A stretch of DNA of 64,000 bases from Pantoea sp. AS-PWVM4. GTDB lineage: Bacteria; Pseudomonadota; Gammaproteobacteria; Enterobacterales; Enterobacteriaceae. Positions 20,936 through 29,987 of the stretch are shown here, piece after piece. Position numbers and translations under genes: made by a program. Location of the stretch: NCBI RefSeq assembly GCF_000468095.1, contig NZ_ASZC01000020.1, positions 1 to 64,000 on the forward strand. Direction: 5' to 3'. Each line of letters opens with the position of its first letter. Within the stretch, counting starts at the first letter, position 1. Below the pieces are notes generated by a model. It saw only the letters and a program-made list of their open reading frames with translations, ran no database searches and was not told the DNA's origin.

Positions 20936-20960
20936 GTCGCGACGCGATTTATGGCGCGGA
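20936..20960. repeat. Single REP-like unit
   Basis: This 25-base stretch differs at only three positions from the unit GTAGCGGCGCGATTTATCGC (plus GCGGA) of the repeat family. It lies alone between the KdgR-like box and the hinT promoter. The rhiT-hinT gap (20721-21072) holds no gene. Confidence 0.6.
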
Positions 20961-21008
20961 AAAGTGATGTAAACGCAGCCATTTAATGTAAGAAAAGTGG
21001 TCCCGAGG

Positions 21009-21038
21009 TTGAAAGAACCAGAATTCCTCCCGCATACT
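21009..21038 (+). promoter_or_regulatory. Predicted hinT promoter
   Basis: TTGAAA (21009-21014), an 18-nt spacer and CATACT (21033-21038) lie 35 bp before the hinT start. Pattern evidence only. Confidence 0.45.
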
Positions 21039-21072
21039 GCCTGACTAAACTCCAGGTTTAAGGAAATGCACC

Positions 21073-21423
21073 ATGGCTGAAGAAACCATTTTCAGTAAAA
21101 TCATCCGTCGCGAAATCCCCGCTGACGTGGTTTATCAGGACGAACTGGTTACCGCCTTCCGTGATATCGCACCCAAAGCACCTACGCATATTCTGATCAT
21201 CCCTAACGTGCTGATTCCCACCGCGAATGATGTGCAGGCCGCACACGAGCAGGCATTGGGGCGCATGATTACCGTCGCAGCGAAAATCGCCCGTGATGAA
21301 GGGATCGCCGAAGATGGCTATCGTCTGATCATGAACTGCAACCGTCATGGCGGCCAGGAGGTTTACCACATTCATATGCATCTGGTCGGCGGCAAACCGC
21401 TTGGACCGATGTTGGTTGACTAA
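21073..21423 (+). CDS. hinT: Purine nucleoside phosphoramidase HinT
   Basis: Hydrolyses adenosine 5'-phosphoramidates and aminoacyl-adenylates; a ubiquitous HIT-family dimer. The 116-aa protein has [12 protein letters not shown] at the start, [16 protein letters not shown] and the active-site triad HIHMHLVGG near the end. It heads the plus-strand run hinT-ycfL-lpoB-thiK-nagZ-ycfP, the same order as E. coli. Confidence 0.97.
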   Translation: MAEETIFSKIIRREIPADVVYQDELVTAFRDIAPKAPTHILIIPNVLIPTANDVQAAHEQALGRMITVAAKIARDEGIAEDGYRLIMNCNRHGGQEVYHIHMHLVGGKPLGPMLVD

Positions 21424-21442
21424 ACCTCAGGCAGGACTTGCT

Positions 21443-21808
21443 ATGCGTCAATGGCTGAGCGGCCTGTTATTGCTGACCCTGGCGGGTTGCAGCAGTGATA
21501 AGCCGATGATCAATACTTCGCAATCGCTGGTGATGGAATCGTCAGTGCTGTCAGCCGGTATCATCACCGATGAGCCGAAGCTGGCGGGCAATGATGGGCA
21601 ACTGCGCGCTGCCAGCGTGCTTTACAATCAACGCGAAACGCCGGTCACTGTGCACTATCGTTATTATTGGTACGACGATAAGGGACTGGAAATCACGCCG
21701 CGCGAACCGGCGCAAACGCTAACGGTTCCTGCGCATGGCAGCGTGGAAGCCGCATCGCAAATCGGCAATCTGACCGCCAGCAAGGTGCGTCTCTATCTTT
21801 ATCTCTGA
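21443..21808 (+). CDS. ycfL: Lipoprotein YcfL (DUF1425)
   Basis: Outer-envelope lipoprotein of unknown function. From the ATG at 21443 (20 bp after hinT) the 121-aa protein has a short signal peptide ending in the lipobox LAGC. The conserved core runs QSLVMESSVLSAGI ... VTVHYRYYWYDDKGLE and ends RLYLYL like E. coli YcfL. An upstream extension in the same frame overlaps hinT and is not credible. It is always next to lpoB, suggesting a cell-wall or envelope context. Confidence 0.92.
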   Translation: MRQWLSGLLLLTLAGCSSDKPMINTSQSLVMESSVLSAGIITDEPKLAGNDGQLRAASVLYNQRETPVTVHYRYYWYDDKGLEITPREPAQTLTVPAHGSVEAASQIGNLTASKVRLYLYL

Positions 21809-21818
21809 GGAGTAATCC

Positions 21819-22415
21819 GTGATTCGCAGTTTACAACGTTCCGGCGCGCTGTTATTTGCGCTGATGCTGACCGGCTGTGTGATTAAACAGCAAACACCGG
21901 CTCCGGTAGAACCGACCCAACCGACGACACCGACTCAACCTGTTCCGCCGCCAACCCAGCCGCAACAGCCGCCGGAAACGGTGCCACAGCCGCCCAAGTT
22001 GAAGACCATCAACTGGAGCGCCAGCGTACAACCGCTGGTGGCCAACATGGTGCAATCAGCCGGGGTCAATCCGGGCAGCGTGCTGATGGTGGATCGCATC
22101 AAGAACAGCACCAATGGCGCGTTGCAGAGCGACAAAGCCACCGATGCTATCCAGAATGCGCTGGCGAACAACGGCAAGTTTACCCTGGTAACGCCGGAGC
22201 AACTGGCGCAAGCGAAACAGGCGCTGGGTTTATCGGCGGACGACAGCCTCAACTCGCGCAGCAAGGCGATTGGCCTGGCACGTAACGTGAACGCGCAATA
22301 TGTGTTGTACAGCAACGCCGCGGGTGATGTGAAATCCCCGACGTTACAAATGCAGCTGATGTTGGTGCAGACCGGCGAAATCATCTGGTCAGGAAACGGT
22401 GTTGCACAGCCCTGA
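21819..22415 (+). CDS. lpoB: Penicillin-binding protein activator LpoB
   Basis: Outer-membrane lipoprotein that reaches through peptidoglycan to activate the synthase PBP1B. The 198-aa protein starts at GTG 21819 behind TGAGGAG. It has a signal peptide with lipobox LTGC, a Pro/Gln/Thr-rich flexible linker (about residues 28-62), then the globular domain with VLMVDRIKNSTNGALQ and the end LQMQLMLVQTGEIIWSG. It is 15 aa shorter than E. coli LpoB, mostly in the linker. It overlaps thiK by 17 bp. Confidence 0.95.
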   Translation: MIRSLQRSGALLFALMLTGCVIKQQTPAPVEPTQPTTPTQPVPPPTQPQQPPETVPQPPKLKTINWSASVQPLVANMVQSAGVNPGSVLMVDRIKNSTNGALQSDKATDAIQNALANNGKFTLVTPEQLAQAKQALGLSADDSLNSRSKAIGLARNVNAQYVLYSNAAGDVKSPTLQMQLMLVQTGEIIWSGNGVAQP

Positions 22416-23217
22416 TATTCAGCTGAATTATCTGATTGAACAACAATGGCCGACGGCGCAAGCTGGCGGTCATTTTTTCACGTTGCCAGGACTGAGTGGA
22501 CAGAGTGTACGCATCGATAGTGGGCAGGGTTCATTGCTGGCGCGGCGCGCACCTGGCTCACCGATTCCCTTTGTCGACCGTCAGCGTGAATATCGTCTGC
22601 TGAACAAACTCCAGGCCTCCCAACTGGCACCTCGCCCCCTGGGCTGGCGCGAGCCCTGGCTGCTGTTGCCGTGGATAGCGGGAGAGGTGTTGTCAGAGGC
22701 CGAGTTCAGCCAACAGCGTGAGGCGGTGGTGGCGTTACTGCAACGTCTGCATCAACAGCCGCTGACCGGCTATCGGCTCTCCCTTACGCCGCTGTTGCAG
22801 CGTTACTGGCAGCTTTGTCAGCAGAAACACTGGCGCTGGCAGCGGCGATTGCAGCGGTTGGCGAAAGTGGGTGAGCCACGTCCATTACGTCTGGCTCCCA
22901 TCCATATGGATGTTCACGCCGGGAACCTGATCATGACCGATGCGGGACTGCGTCTGATTGACTGGGAGTATGCGGCCGACGGGGACGTCGCGCTGGAACT
23001 CGCGGCAATTTGCGCGGTCAATCCAGCACAGCAACAGGAATGGATCGCGACTTATGCCGAGGCGACGCAGCTGATTCCCGCCGTATTGCAGCGGCAAATT
23101 CAGCAATGGCAGCCGTGGCTACAGGTGTTGATGGCCAGTTGGTACCAACTCCGCGCCGAGCAGAGCCAGGATGACACGCTGGAGCAACTGGCGCGTGCCA
23201 GCTGGCAAGACCTTTGA
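22399..23217 (+). CDS. thiK: Thiamine kinase
   Basis: Phosphorylates salvaged thiamine to thiamine phosphate. The 272-aa protein has the aminoglycoside-phosphotransferase/choline-kinase fold with the catalytic loop HMDVHAGNL and the metal site LIDWEYA, both as in E. coli ThiK. The predicted start GTG at 22399 lies inside lpoB, indicating coupling. The N-terminal third is less conserved, so the exact start is uncertain. Confidence 0.92.
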   Translation: MLHSPDIQLNYLIEQQWPTAQAGGHFFTLPGLSGQSVRIDSGQGSLLARRAPGSPIPFVDRQREYRLLNKLQASQLAPRPLGWREPWLLLPWIAGEVLSEAEFSQQREAVVALLQRLHQQPLTGYRLSLTPLLQRYWQLCQQKHWRWQRRLQRLAKVGEPRPLRLAPIHMDVHAGNLIMTDAGLRLIDWEYAADGDVALELAAICAVNPAQQQEWIATYAEATQLIPAVLQRQIQQWQPWLQVLMASWYQLRAEQSQDDTLEQLARASWQDL

Positions 23218-23232
23218 TTTTACAGGATTGAT

Positions 23233-24279
23233 ATGATGACGATGAATACCCCCGGACCACTGATGCTCGACGTCGAAAGCTATGAGCTTGACGCCGAGGA
23301 GCGGGAAATATTGCAACATCCGTTGGTAGGTGGCCTGATTCTGTTTGCCCGCAACTATCATGACCCGGCGCAGCTGGCTGAACTGGTGCGGCAGATTCGT
23401 GCGGCATCGCATAGCCGCCTGGTGGTCGCGGTGGATCAGGAAGGTGGACGGGTACAACGTTTCCGTGAGGGATTCACCACGTTACCGGCGATGCAGTCGT
23501 TCGCGGCGTTGCATGATCTGCCGACCGCGGGAGACGTGGCGCAGCAGGCAGGCTGGCAAATGGCGGCGGAGATGATTGCGCTGGATATCGACATCAGCTT
23601 TGCTCCGGTGCTGGATATTGGTCATATCAGCGCGGCGATTGGCGATCGTTCGTTCCATGCCGATCCGCACATCGCTTTACAAGTGGCGCGTCGCTTTATC
23701 GCGGGCATGCATGAAGCGGGTATGAAAACCACCGGCAAACATTTTCCCGGACACGGTGCGGTGAGCGCCGATTCGCATAAAGAGACGCCTCGCGATCCGC
23801 GTGATGCCGCCACCCTGCGTCAGCATGATATGGCGATCTTCCAGCAACTGATTGACGAGCGTGCGTTAGATGCGGTGATGCCCGCCCACGTTATCTATAC
23901 TGAGGTGGACCCGTTACCTGCCAGCGGTTCGCCTTACTGGTTGAAAACCGTGTTGCGTGAGGAGCTGGGCTTCGACGGGGTGATTTTCTCCGATGATTTG
24001 TCGATGGAAGGCGCCGCCGTCATGGGTAGCTACGCTGAACGCGCGCAACAGTCGCTGAACGCCGGATGTGACATGATTCTGGTATGTAACCATCGTCAGG
24101 GGGCGATCAGCGTGCTGGATAATTTGATCCCGATCGGGGCGACGCGGGTGGCGCAGTTATACCATCAGGGACGATTCACGCGCGATACGCTACAGGCGAG
24201 CACGCGCTGGCAGCAGAATCAGCGCCAGCTCAGTGAGCTGCAACACCGCTGGCTGGCACATAAAGCGTCGGGCAGATAA
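23233..24279 (+). CDS. nagZ: Beta-N-acetylhexosaminidase NagZ
   Basis: Cytoplasmic GH3 enzyme of peptidoglycan recycling; it cleaves GlcNAc from anhydromuropeptides and so influences AmpC induction. The 348-aa protein shows [37 protein letters not shown], the His-containing loop KHFPGHGAV and the nucleophile Asp in [12 protein letters not shown]. It starts at ATG 23233 or 23236, with AGGA upstream. It is a few residues longer than E. coli NagZ at both ends. Confidence 0.96.
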   Translation: MMTMNTPGPLMLDVESYELDAEEREILQHPLVGGLILFARNYHDPAQLAELVRQIRAASHSRLVVAVDQEGGRVQRFREGFTTLPAMQSFAALHDLPTAGDVAQQAGWQMAAEMIALDIDISFAPVLDIGHISAAIGDRSFHADPHIALQVARRFIAGMHEAGMKTTGKHFPGHGAVSADSHKETPRDPRDAATLRQHDMAIFQQLIDERALDAVMPAHVIYTEVDPLPASGSPYWLKTVLREELGFDGVIFSDDLSMEGAAVMGSYAERAQQSLNAGCDMILVCNHRQGAISVLDNLIPIGATRVAQLYHQGRFTRDTLQASTRWQQNQRQLSELQHRWLAHKASGR

Positions 24280-24318
24280 CGGCCGCTGCCCGGAACGTTC
24301 ACCACGCTGAGGATAATC

Positions 24319-24861
24319 ATGATCATCTATTTGCACGGTTTCGATTCCAACAGTCCGGGCAACCATGAAAAGGTGCTGCAATTGCAGTTCATTGACCCGG
24401 ACGTCAGGCTGATCAGTTACAGCACCCGCCACCCAAAACACGATATGCAGTTTTTGCTGAAAGAGTGTGACAAGCTGCTGCATCAGGCTGCCGATGATCG
24501 GCCGCTGATTTGTGGTGTCGGCTTGGGGGGGTATTGGGCCGAACGTATCGGCTTTCTGTGTGGCATTCGCCAGGTGATCTTTAATCCTAACCTGTTCCCG
24601 GAAGAGAATATGGAGGGCAAGATCGATCGCCCGGAAGAGTACGCCGATATCGCCACCAAATGCGTCAACAATTTTCGCGAGAAGAACCGCGATCACTGCC
24701 TCGCCATTTTATCACGCCATGATGAAGCGCTGGATAATCAACGCAGTGCCGCACAGCTGCATCACTTCTATGAAATTGTCTGGGACGAAGAAGCCAGCCA
24801 TAAATTCAGGAACATCGCGCCGCATCTTCAACGCATCAAAGCCTTCAAAACCTTGGTTTAA
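24319..24861 (+). CDS. ycfP: YcfP, UPF0227 alpha/beta-hydrolase-like protein
   Basis: Function unknown; the family has an esterase-like fold. The 180-aa protein has the same length as E. coli YcfP and shares [37 protein letters not shown] (nucleophile-elbow position lacks the classical Ser) and the C-terminal [11 protein letters not shown]. The Shine-Dalgarno GAGGAT precedes the ATG. It is the last gene of the hinT run. Confidence 0.94.
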   Translation: MIIYLHGFDSNSPGNHEKVLQLQFIDPDVRLISYSTRHPKHDMQFLLKECDKLLHQAADDRPLICGVGLGGYWAERIGFLCGIRQVIFNPNLFPEENMEGKIDRPEEYADIATKCVNNFREKNRDHCLAILSRHDEALDNQRSAAQLHHFYEIVWDEEASHKFRNIAPHLQRIKAFKTLV

Positions 24862-24925
24862 TCCTGCCTGCGCCGTGTGATGCGGCGCAATGTTTGTGTA
24901 ACATTCTGATAATGCCGCTGAAAGA

Positions 24926-24939
24926 TTGATGTACATCAA
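24926..24939. promoter_or_regulatory. FNR box upstream of ndh
   Basis: TTGATGTACATCAA is a perfect FNR palindrome (TTGAT-N4-ATCAA). It is about 135 bp before the ndh start. FNR represses ndh anaerobically in E. coli. Confidence 0.8.
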
Positions 24940-25073
24940 TTTTGTTGTGATATCCCGATCCCGCCATGATATTCTGCCCTCAGCTCGCGATTTAATTTCG
25001 CCAACCCTATGTTTATTAAGGTTTTTATTAACCATTAATTAACTTTTGGTTTACAACTTTGAGGGGGTCTTTG

Positions 25074-26378
25074 TTGACTACATCTATGAAAAAAATTGTG
25101 ATTGTCGGCGGTGGTGCCGGCGGCTTAGAGCTGGCCACCCAGCTCGGACACAAGCTGGGCCGGAAAAAGAAAGCTGAGGTGATTCTGGTTGATCGTAACC
25201 ACAGCCATCTGTGGAAACCGCTGCTGCATGAAGTCGCTACCGGTTCACTGGATGAAGGTATTGATGCGCTGAGCTATCTGGCCCACGCACGTAATCACGG
25301 TTTTCAGTTCCAGTTGGGGTCCCTGACGCAGATCAACCGTGAAAACAAAACCATCGAGCTGGCAGAGATTCTCGATGCGGAAGGTGAAGTGTTGGTGCCG
25401 CAGCGTGAGTTGGCCTATGACACGCTGGTGATGGCGCTGGGCAGTACCTCGAATGATTTCGGCACTCCGGGTGTGAAAGATCACTGCATTTTCCTCGACA
25501 ACCCGCATCAGGCGCGTCGTTTCCATAACGAAATGCTCAACCTGTTCCTGAAATTCTCGGCCAGCGAAGGCCGCCTGGATAAAGTGAACATCGCCATTGT
25601 CGGCGCCGGTGCGACCGGCGTTGAGCTGTCAGCCGAACTGCACAATGCGGTGAAACAGTTGCACAGCTACGGCTACAAAGGTCTGGATAGCTCCGCGCTG
25701 AATGTCACGCTGGTGGAAGCCGGCGAGCGTATTTTGCCTGCGTTGCCGCCACGTATTTCTGCCGCGGCGCATCAGGAGTTGACCAAACTCGGCGTGCGCG
25801 TGCTGACGCAAACTATGGTCACCAGCGCCGCAGCCAACGGCCTGAACACCAAAGGTGGCGAGTTTATCGAAGCCGACCTGATGGTGTGGGCGGCCGGTAT
25901 CAAGGCACCTGATTTCATGAAAGAGATCGGCGGGCTGGAAACCAACCGCATCAACCAACTGGTGGTGAAGGACACGTTGCAGACCACCCTGGATGATGAC
26001 ATCTATGCCATCGGCGACTGCGCCTCCTGTGCGCTGCCATCTGGTGGTTTTGTGCCGCCGCGTGCGCAGTCGGCTCATCAGATGGCCTCGCGCGCGCTGG
26101 AGAATATCCTGGCGCAGATGAAGGGCAAGCCGCTGAAAGCCTATGTCTATAAAGATCACGGCTCGCTGGTGTCGCTGTCGCGCTTCAGTACCGTCGGCAG
26201 CCTGATGGGCAACCTGATGCGTGGCTCGATGATGGTCGAAGGGCGTATCGCCCGTTTCGTCTACATTTCTCTGTATCGTATGCACCAGATCGCCCTGCAC
26301 GGTTACTTCAAAACGGGCCTGATGATGTTGGTCGGTAGCCTGAACCGCGTGCTGCGTCCTCGCCTCAAGCTGCACTAA
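25074..26378 (+). CDS. ndh: NADH dehydrogenase II
   Basis: Single-subunit, non-proton-pumping NADH:quinone oxidoreductase attached to the inner membrane. The protein shows the FAD motif [13 protein letters not shown], the NADH motif [15 protein letters not shown] and AIGDCASC. I choose TTG 25074 (434 aa), because GAGGGGG lies 6 nt upstream and the N-terminus (M)[12 protein letters not shown] matches E. coli [13 protein letters not shown]; an ATG at 25086 is too far from that site. Control by FNR is suggested by the upstream box. Confidence 0.97.
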   Translation: MTTSMKKIVIVGGGAGGLELATQLGHKLGRKKKAEVILVDRNHSHLWKPLLHEVATGSLDEGIDALSYLAHARNHGFQFQLGSLTQINRENKTIELAEILDAEGEVLVPQRELAYDTLVMALGSTSNDFGTPGVKDHCIFLDNPHQARRFHNEMLNLFLKFSASEGRLDKVNIAIVGAGATGVELSAELHNAVKQLHSYGYKGLDSSALNVTLVEAGERILPALPPRISAAAHQELTKLGVRVLTQTMVTSAAANGLNTKGGEFIEADLMVWAAGIKAPDFMKEIGGLETNRINQLVVKDTLQTTLDDDIYAIGDCASCALPSGGFVPPRAQSAHQMASRALENILAQMKGKPLKAYVYKDHGSLVSLSRFSTVGSLMGNLMRGSMMVEGRIARFVYISLYRMHQIALHGYFKTGLMMLVGSLNRVLRPRLKLH

Positions 26379-26385
26379 GCCATTC

Positions 26386-26405
26386 CGGGCGGTTTCAGCC
26401 GCCCG
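26386..26405 (+). terminator. Possible ndh terminator hairpin
   Basis: CGGGCGG and CCGCCCG pair perfectly 7 bases past the ndh stop. No T-tract follows, so this may instead be an mRNA-stabilising hairpin. Confidence 0.35.
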
Positions 26406-26661
26406 AATCTGCTAACTGATTGAAAACGTTCAGACCGGCCCGCAGCGCCGTCTGGCGTTTTTCTGAACTAAGAACTCTCCGAAAAGCTGGCCCTGACGGC
26501 CCGGCGCTGCGTTTCCTCCATTAATCTGATGTTGCAAAATCGGGCCATCTGTAAAACTTATCTCACAGACACGGCGCGTCGCGCACGCCGGTTATGTCCC
26601 GGCTACACAGGATGCTGTGAGTTTCAGGATTGCGCGGTAACAACTTCAGGAGGACATTCCT

Positions 26662-27204
26662 GTGAACAAATCAATGTTAGCGGGTATCGGTATTGGCGTA
26701 GCGGCCGCATTAGGGGTTGCTGCAGTTGCCAGCATGGATGTCTTTGACCGTGGCCCGCAATACGCTCAGGTTCTCTCCGCAACACCGATTAAAGAGAGTA
26801 TCAAGCAACCGCGACAGGAGTGTCGCAATGTGACATCAACCCATCGCCGTCCGGTGCAGGATGAGAATCGTTTGACCGGTTCCGTATTGGGTGCGGTGGC
26901 TGGCGGTGTGCTGGGTCACCAGTTCGGTGGCGGACGCGGCAGGGATGTGGCGACAGTCGCAGGTGCACTGGCGGGTGGCTACGCCGGTAATCAGGTGCAG
27001 GCAGGTATGCAGGAACGTGATACCTACACCACTTCGGAACAACGTTGCAAAACGGTGTATGACAAACAGGAAAAAATGCTGGGTTATGACGTGACCTATA
27101 AAATAGGCGACCAGCAGGGCAAAATCCGTATGGAAAAAGACCCTGGCACCCGCATTCCGCTTGACCGTAATGGTCAGTTGATCCTGAATTCAAATCAGGC
27201 CTGA
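26662..27204 (+). CDS. ycfJ: Glycine-zipper envelope protein YcfJ
   Basis: Envelope protein of the 17-kDa surface-antigen/glycine-zipper 2TM family; function unknown. The 180-aa product starts at GTG 26662 behind AGGAGG. It has an N-terminal hydrophobic segment (residues 4-23), then TPIKESIKQPRQECRNV, the glycine zipper GSVLGAVAGGVLGHQFGGG with a second Gly-rich helix, and YDVTYKIGDQQGKIRM. It matches E. coli YcfJ closely. It ends the conserved block before the peptide-export island. Confidence 0.94.
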   Translation: MNKSMLAGIGIGVAAALGVAAVASMDVFDRGPQYAQVLSATPIKESIKQPRQECRNVTSTHRRPVQDENRLTGSVLGAVAGGVLGHQFGGGRGRDVATVAGALAGGYAGNQVQAGMQERDTYTTSEQRCKTVYDKQEKMLGYDVTYKIGDQQGKIRMEKDPGTRIPLDRNGQLILNSNQA

Positions 27205-27226
27205 TTGGGCAAAGACACATCACAGC

Positions 27227-27254
27227 AGGGGGCGATCCTCAGGGACCGCCCCCT
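27227..27254 (+). terminator. ycfJ terminator
   Basis: AGGGGGCG (27227-27234) and CGCCCCCT (27247-27254) form an 8-bp stem just past ycfJ, followed by a weakly T-rich tail. Confidence 0.6.
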
Positions 27255-27270
27255 AATCATTTCTGGCATA

Positions 27271-27319
27271 TATCGCGCGGATTTTTATAAAAAAATAGCG
27301 TGATAAATCGCGCTGCTAC
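27271..27319. repeat. Decayed REP-like pair
   Basis: The left arm keeps only TATCGCGCGGATTTTT. The right arm GCGTGATAAATCGCGCTGCT (27298-27317) differs at two positions from the full unit. The orientation is convergent, as at 85-152. It marks the ycfJ edge of the island. Confidence 0.65.
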
Positions 27320-27393
27320 AAATTAAAGTCATTTTTCATGGCTAATTATCGCCTCATCCCTGAGGCGCTACAGATATATGAAAACTACAACCA

Positions 27394-27609
27394 TCAAATA
27401 CCTGAGTTATTGGTTAACCCACTCAATGCTGAGCCCAGGCCACTCACCACGCCACCGACGGTCGATAGCACCGAACCGAGTAAACCCGTGACAGTTGAGG
27501 TGAGGTTACCCACGACTCCGCTCACATCCGCGACACCGGGAAGTGATACCGCGCCGCCGCTAACCTGTGAAATTTCCTGCTCAGAGAGTTCACGCATTGA
27601 TTCATTCAT
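27394..27609 (-). CDS. Double-glycine-leader glycine-zipper peptide (microcin / Cdz-like)
   Basis: Putative secreted toxin peptide. From the ATG at 27609, with GGAG 7 nt upstream, it is 71 aa: a 19-residue leader MNESMRELSEQEISQVSGG and a 52-residue mature part. The leader matches the class II microcin/colicin V pattern (MRxLxxxEIxxVSGG). The mature peptide has no Cys and one charged residue (Asp9). It is built of Gly, Val, Ser and Leu with GxxxG-like spacing (for example GGVVSGLGSALSGL), predicting membrane-inserting or self-assembling helices. The dedicated C39-peptidase ABC exporter and adaptor lie just upstream on the same strand. Activity and target are inferred; no immunity gene is obvious. 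Confidence 0.8.
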   Translation of the reverse strand: MNESMRELSEQEISQVSGGAVSLPGVADVSGVVGNLTSTVTGLLGSVLSTVGGVVSGLGSALSGLTNNSGI

Positions 27610-27869
27610 AGTTGGACTCCAGATTATCAAAAAATGGTTGACTGGATGATAACGATATTTGAATCGGGCCTTGTTTTTTGAAAGCCCATATTCAGGATAG
27701 ACGGCATTGGATGAATGAAAAGAATATTTTTGAAAAATAATTGGCCCTAAAAAGGAAAGTTATTTTTAATGGCGAAAATAAGTCTCCGGTATTTTTCCGG
27801 ATTATTTTATATAACCATCAATACGGAAAAGAATAATTCCGTAATAAACTCAGTTCTGTCCTAAATAGG

Positions 27870-29987
27870 TTATGACCACTCCGCCATATCGATCACCCGG
27901 TCTGCCGAGGCGATAGTTGAAGGGCGGTGGGCGATCAGGATACGGGTGATGTTCAGCCCGCGGATGGCTGCATTGATTCGACTCTCGTTATCGACATCAA
28001 GGTGGCTGGTTGCCTCATCCAGAAATAACACCTGGGGTCGACGATACAGTGCGCGGGCGATCAGCAGCCGCTGCTTTTGCCCGCCAGAGAGACTTCCCCC
28101 TAACTCACTGATCAACGTTTGATACCCCATCGGCATGGCCAGAATATCATCGTGAATTTGGCTTAGTCTGGCGCATTCCTGTATCCACGCATCATCTGGC
28201 TGGGTATCAAAGGAGCAAATGTTCTCCGCCACGGAACCGGCCAGTAGCGTGTCTTCCTGAAGTACGCAGGCGATACAGGCCTGCCAGTTGGCGATCCCGC
28301 TGGCACGAATGTCGATGCCATTGACATACACTTCTCCGCCAGTCGGCTTCAGCAATCCGGCCATAATCTTCAGCAGGGTGGTTTTTCCTCTACCGGAGGG
28401 GCCGGTGATCGCCACACATTCTCTGGCATGAATATCCAAATCCAGCTCATTGAACAGCAAGGGGCTGAACGGGTCGTGCCGGAAGGTCAATTTTCTGACG
28501 GATAATGCCGCTGGCTCCTCGTGGTGCAGAAGCGGATAGACAGGCGCGCCAGGTGTCGTTTCAGGTGTCGCAAGGACGACATCGGCCACGCGTTCCTTAT
28601 GCACAGACAGCATGCGGAGCTGGAGCACATTATCCAGCAGGGCCGCAGTGCGATCGGCAAAGAGTCCACGATAGGTGCTGAAGGCGACAAACATTCCCAG
28701 CGTCATATGCCCGGCAATCACCGCATTCGCCCCCAGCCACAACAGGGTAATTTGTTGCAGCGTGGCAATCAGGGTATTACCGCCTGAAAACAGCATCTCA
28801 AAGCGGGTCTTGCGGATGGTGGTATTGGCGCTTTCGACATTCAGGTTTAACCAATGCTGCGCCCGTAGTGCCGCTAATCCCAGCGCTTTGATGGTGTGGA
28901 TGCCATACAGGGTTTCCATAAAATGGGAACCGGAACGGGCATTTTTGACAATTTGTTCTTCTGAGCTTTGCCGCCATGCCTGGTAGGTACCCAGCCGAAA
29001 CAGGATCCACAACAGGGTAAACGCCAGCACCACCCATAATAAACTGCCGCCATACAACAGCATCATGATAATCAGGCCCACGGTCATAATGCTGTCGATA
29101 ATGCCGCTGACCACATTACTGGTCAGAGTGGTTTGTAGCGTCTCCAGCGAGGTAAAGCGCGACTGAATATCGCCAAGCTTGCGCTTTTCAAACCATTCGG
29201 TTGGCAACGCGAGCAGATGATCAAACAGCCGCGCTTTGCCTTGCACCGTAATCAGGGTGCTCATGACCAGAGAAGTCCAGCCTCTGAGCATGCTGGCACC
29301 GGTGCGAAACAGCACAAAAAACACTAATCCGAGACAAATCAACGTCAGTAGTCCGGCATCGCTGGCGGGGATGGCATGGTCCAGCACCATCTGCATCCCC
29401 ACGGGCAGCAGCAGACTGACGGATTCTATCAGCACCGAGTAACAGAATAATTTGGTGAGTGTAGTTCCCAGGCCAGCAATGCGTCCCGTCAGTGACCAGA
29501 GAGGTATGCGTGGGCGGGCAGGGGAATTTTTCGGTATTTCACCCGAGGGCCATAATTCCAGCGCCACGCCGGTAAAATGCAGCGAAACTTCCTGCATCCC
29601 CAGCACACGATGACCTGTAGCCGGATCATGAATAATGACGCGGTTACGCTTAACCGCCACCAGCACTACAAAATGGTTAAGATCCCAGTGCAGGATACAG
29701 GGCAACTTCAGCGCTCGCAGATTATCCATCTCCAGCCGGAGTGCGCGCGATTTCAGACCGGCCATCGCGGCGGTATCGATCACGGTACGCAGGGTCGCCC
29801 CCCGGGATGAGATGCCGGATTGTTGGCGCAGCAGTCTCAGATCTGCCGGTAACTGATACCAACTGGCGATCATCGCCAGACTAACCAGCCCACATTCAGC
29901 CGCTTCAGTTTGCAACAGCACCGGCATGCGACGTCGCAGGCGGATATGCAGGCGGGAGAAGAGTTCTTTCATTTCACCGTTCGTCAC
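27870..29987 (-). CDS. Peptidase-containing ABC exporter (CvaB/CdzA type)
   Basis: Inner-membrane exporter that removes double-glycine leaders and exports the peptide. The 705-aa protein has an N-terminal C39 peptidase with Cys32 (QTEAAECGLVSLAM), His105 (HWDLNHFVVL) and Asp121 (HDPATGH). A six-helix domain follows at about 165-440, then an ATPase with Walker A GPSGRGKTT, signature LSGGQKQR, Walker B VLFLDEATSHLD and switch His in LIAHRPS. All catalytic residues are present, so it should be active. Length is close to CvaB (698 aa). It overlaps the adaptor gene by 14 bp and lies 260 bp upstream of the leader peptide gene. Confidence 0.92.
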   Translation of the reverse strand: MTNGEMKELFSRLHIRLRRRMPVLLQTEAAECGLVSLAMIASWYQLPADLRLLRQQSGISSRGATLRTVIDTAAMAGLKSRALRLEMDNLRALKLPCILHWDLNHFVVLVAVKRNRVIIHDPATGHRVLGMQEVSLHFTGVALELWPSGEIPKNSPARPRIPLWSLTGRIAGLGTTLTKLFCYSVLIESVSLLLPVGMQMVLDHAIPASDAGLLTLICLGLVFFVLFRTGASMLRGWTSLVMSTLITVQGKARLFDHLLALPTEWFEKRKLGDIQSRFTSLETLQTTLTSNVVSGIIDSIMTVGLIIMMLLYGGSLLWVVLAFTLLWILFRLGTYQAWRQSSEEQIVKNARSGSHFMETLYGIHTIKALGLAALRAQHWLNLNVESANTTIRKTRFEMLFSGGNTLIATLQQITLLWLGANAVIAGHMTLGMFVAFSTYRGLFADRTAALLDNVLQLRMLSVHKERVADVVLATPETTPGAPVYPLLHHEEPAALSVRKLTFRHDPFSPLLFNELDLDIHARECVAITGPSGRGKTTLLKIMAGLLKPTGGEVYVNGIDIRASGIANWQACIACVLQEDTLLAGSVAENICSFDTQPDDAWIQECARLSQIHDDILAMPMGYQTLISELGGSLSGGQKQRLLIARALYRRPQVLFLDEATSHLDVDNESRINAAIRGLNITRILIAHRPSTIASADRVIDMAEWS

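Noticed and set aside
27645-27660. GATGATAACGATATTT upstream of the leader peptide as a Fur box
   Set aside because: Resembles GATAAT repeats locally but matches only about 10 of 19 consensus positions; iron control is typical of microcins, yet the site is too weak to claim.
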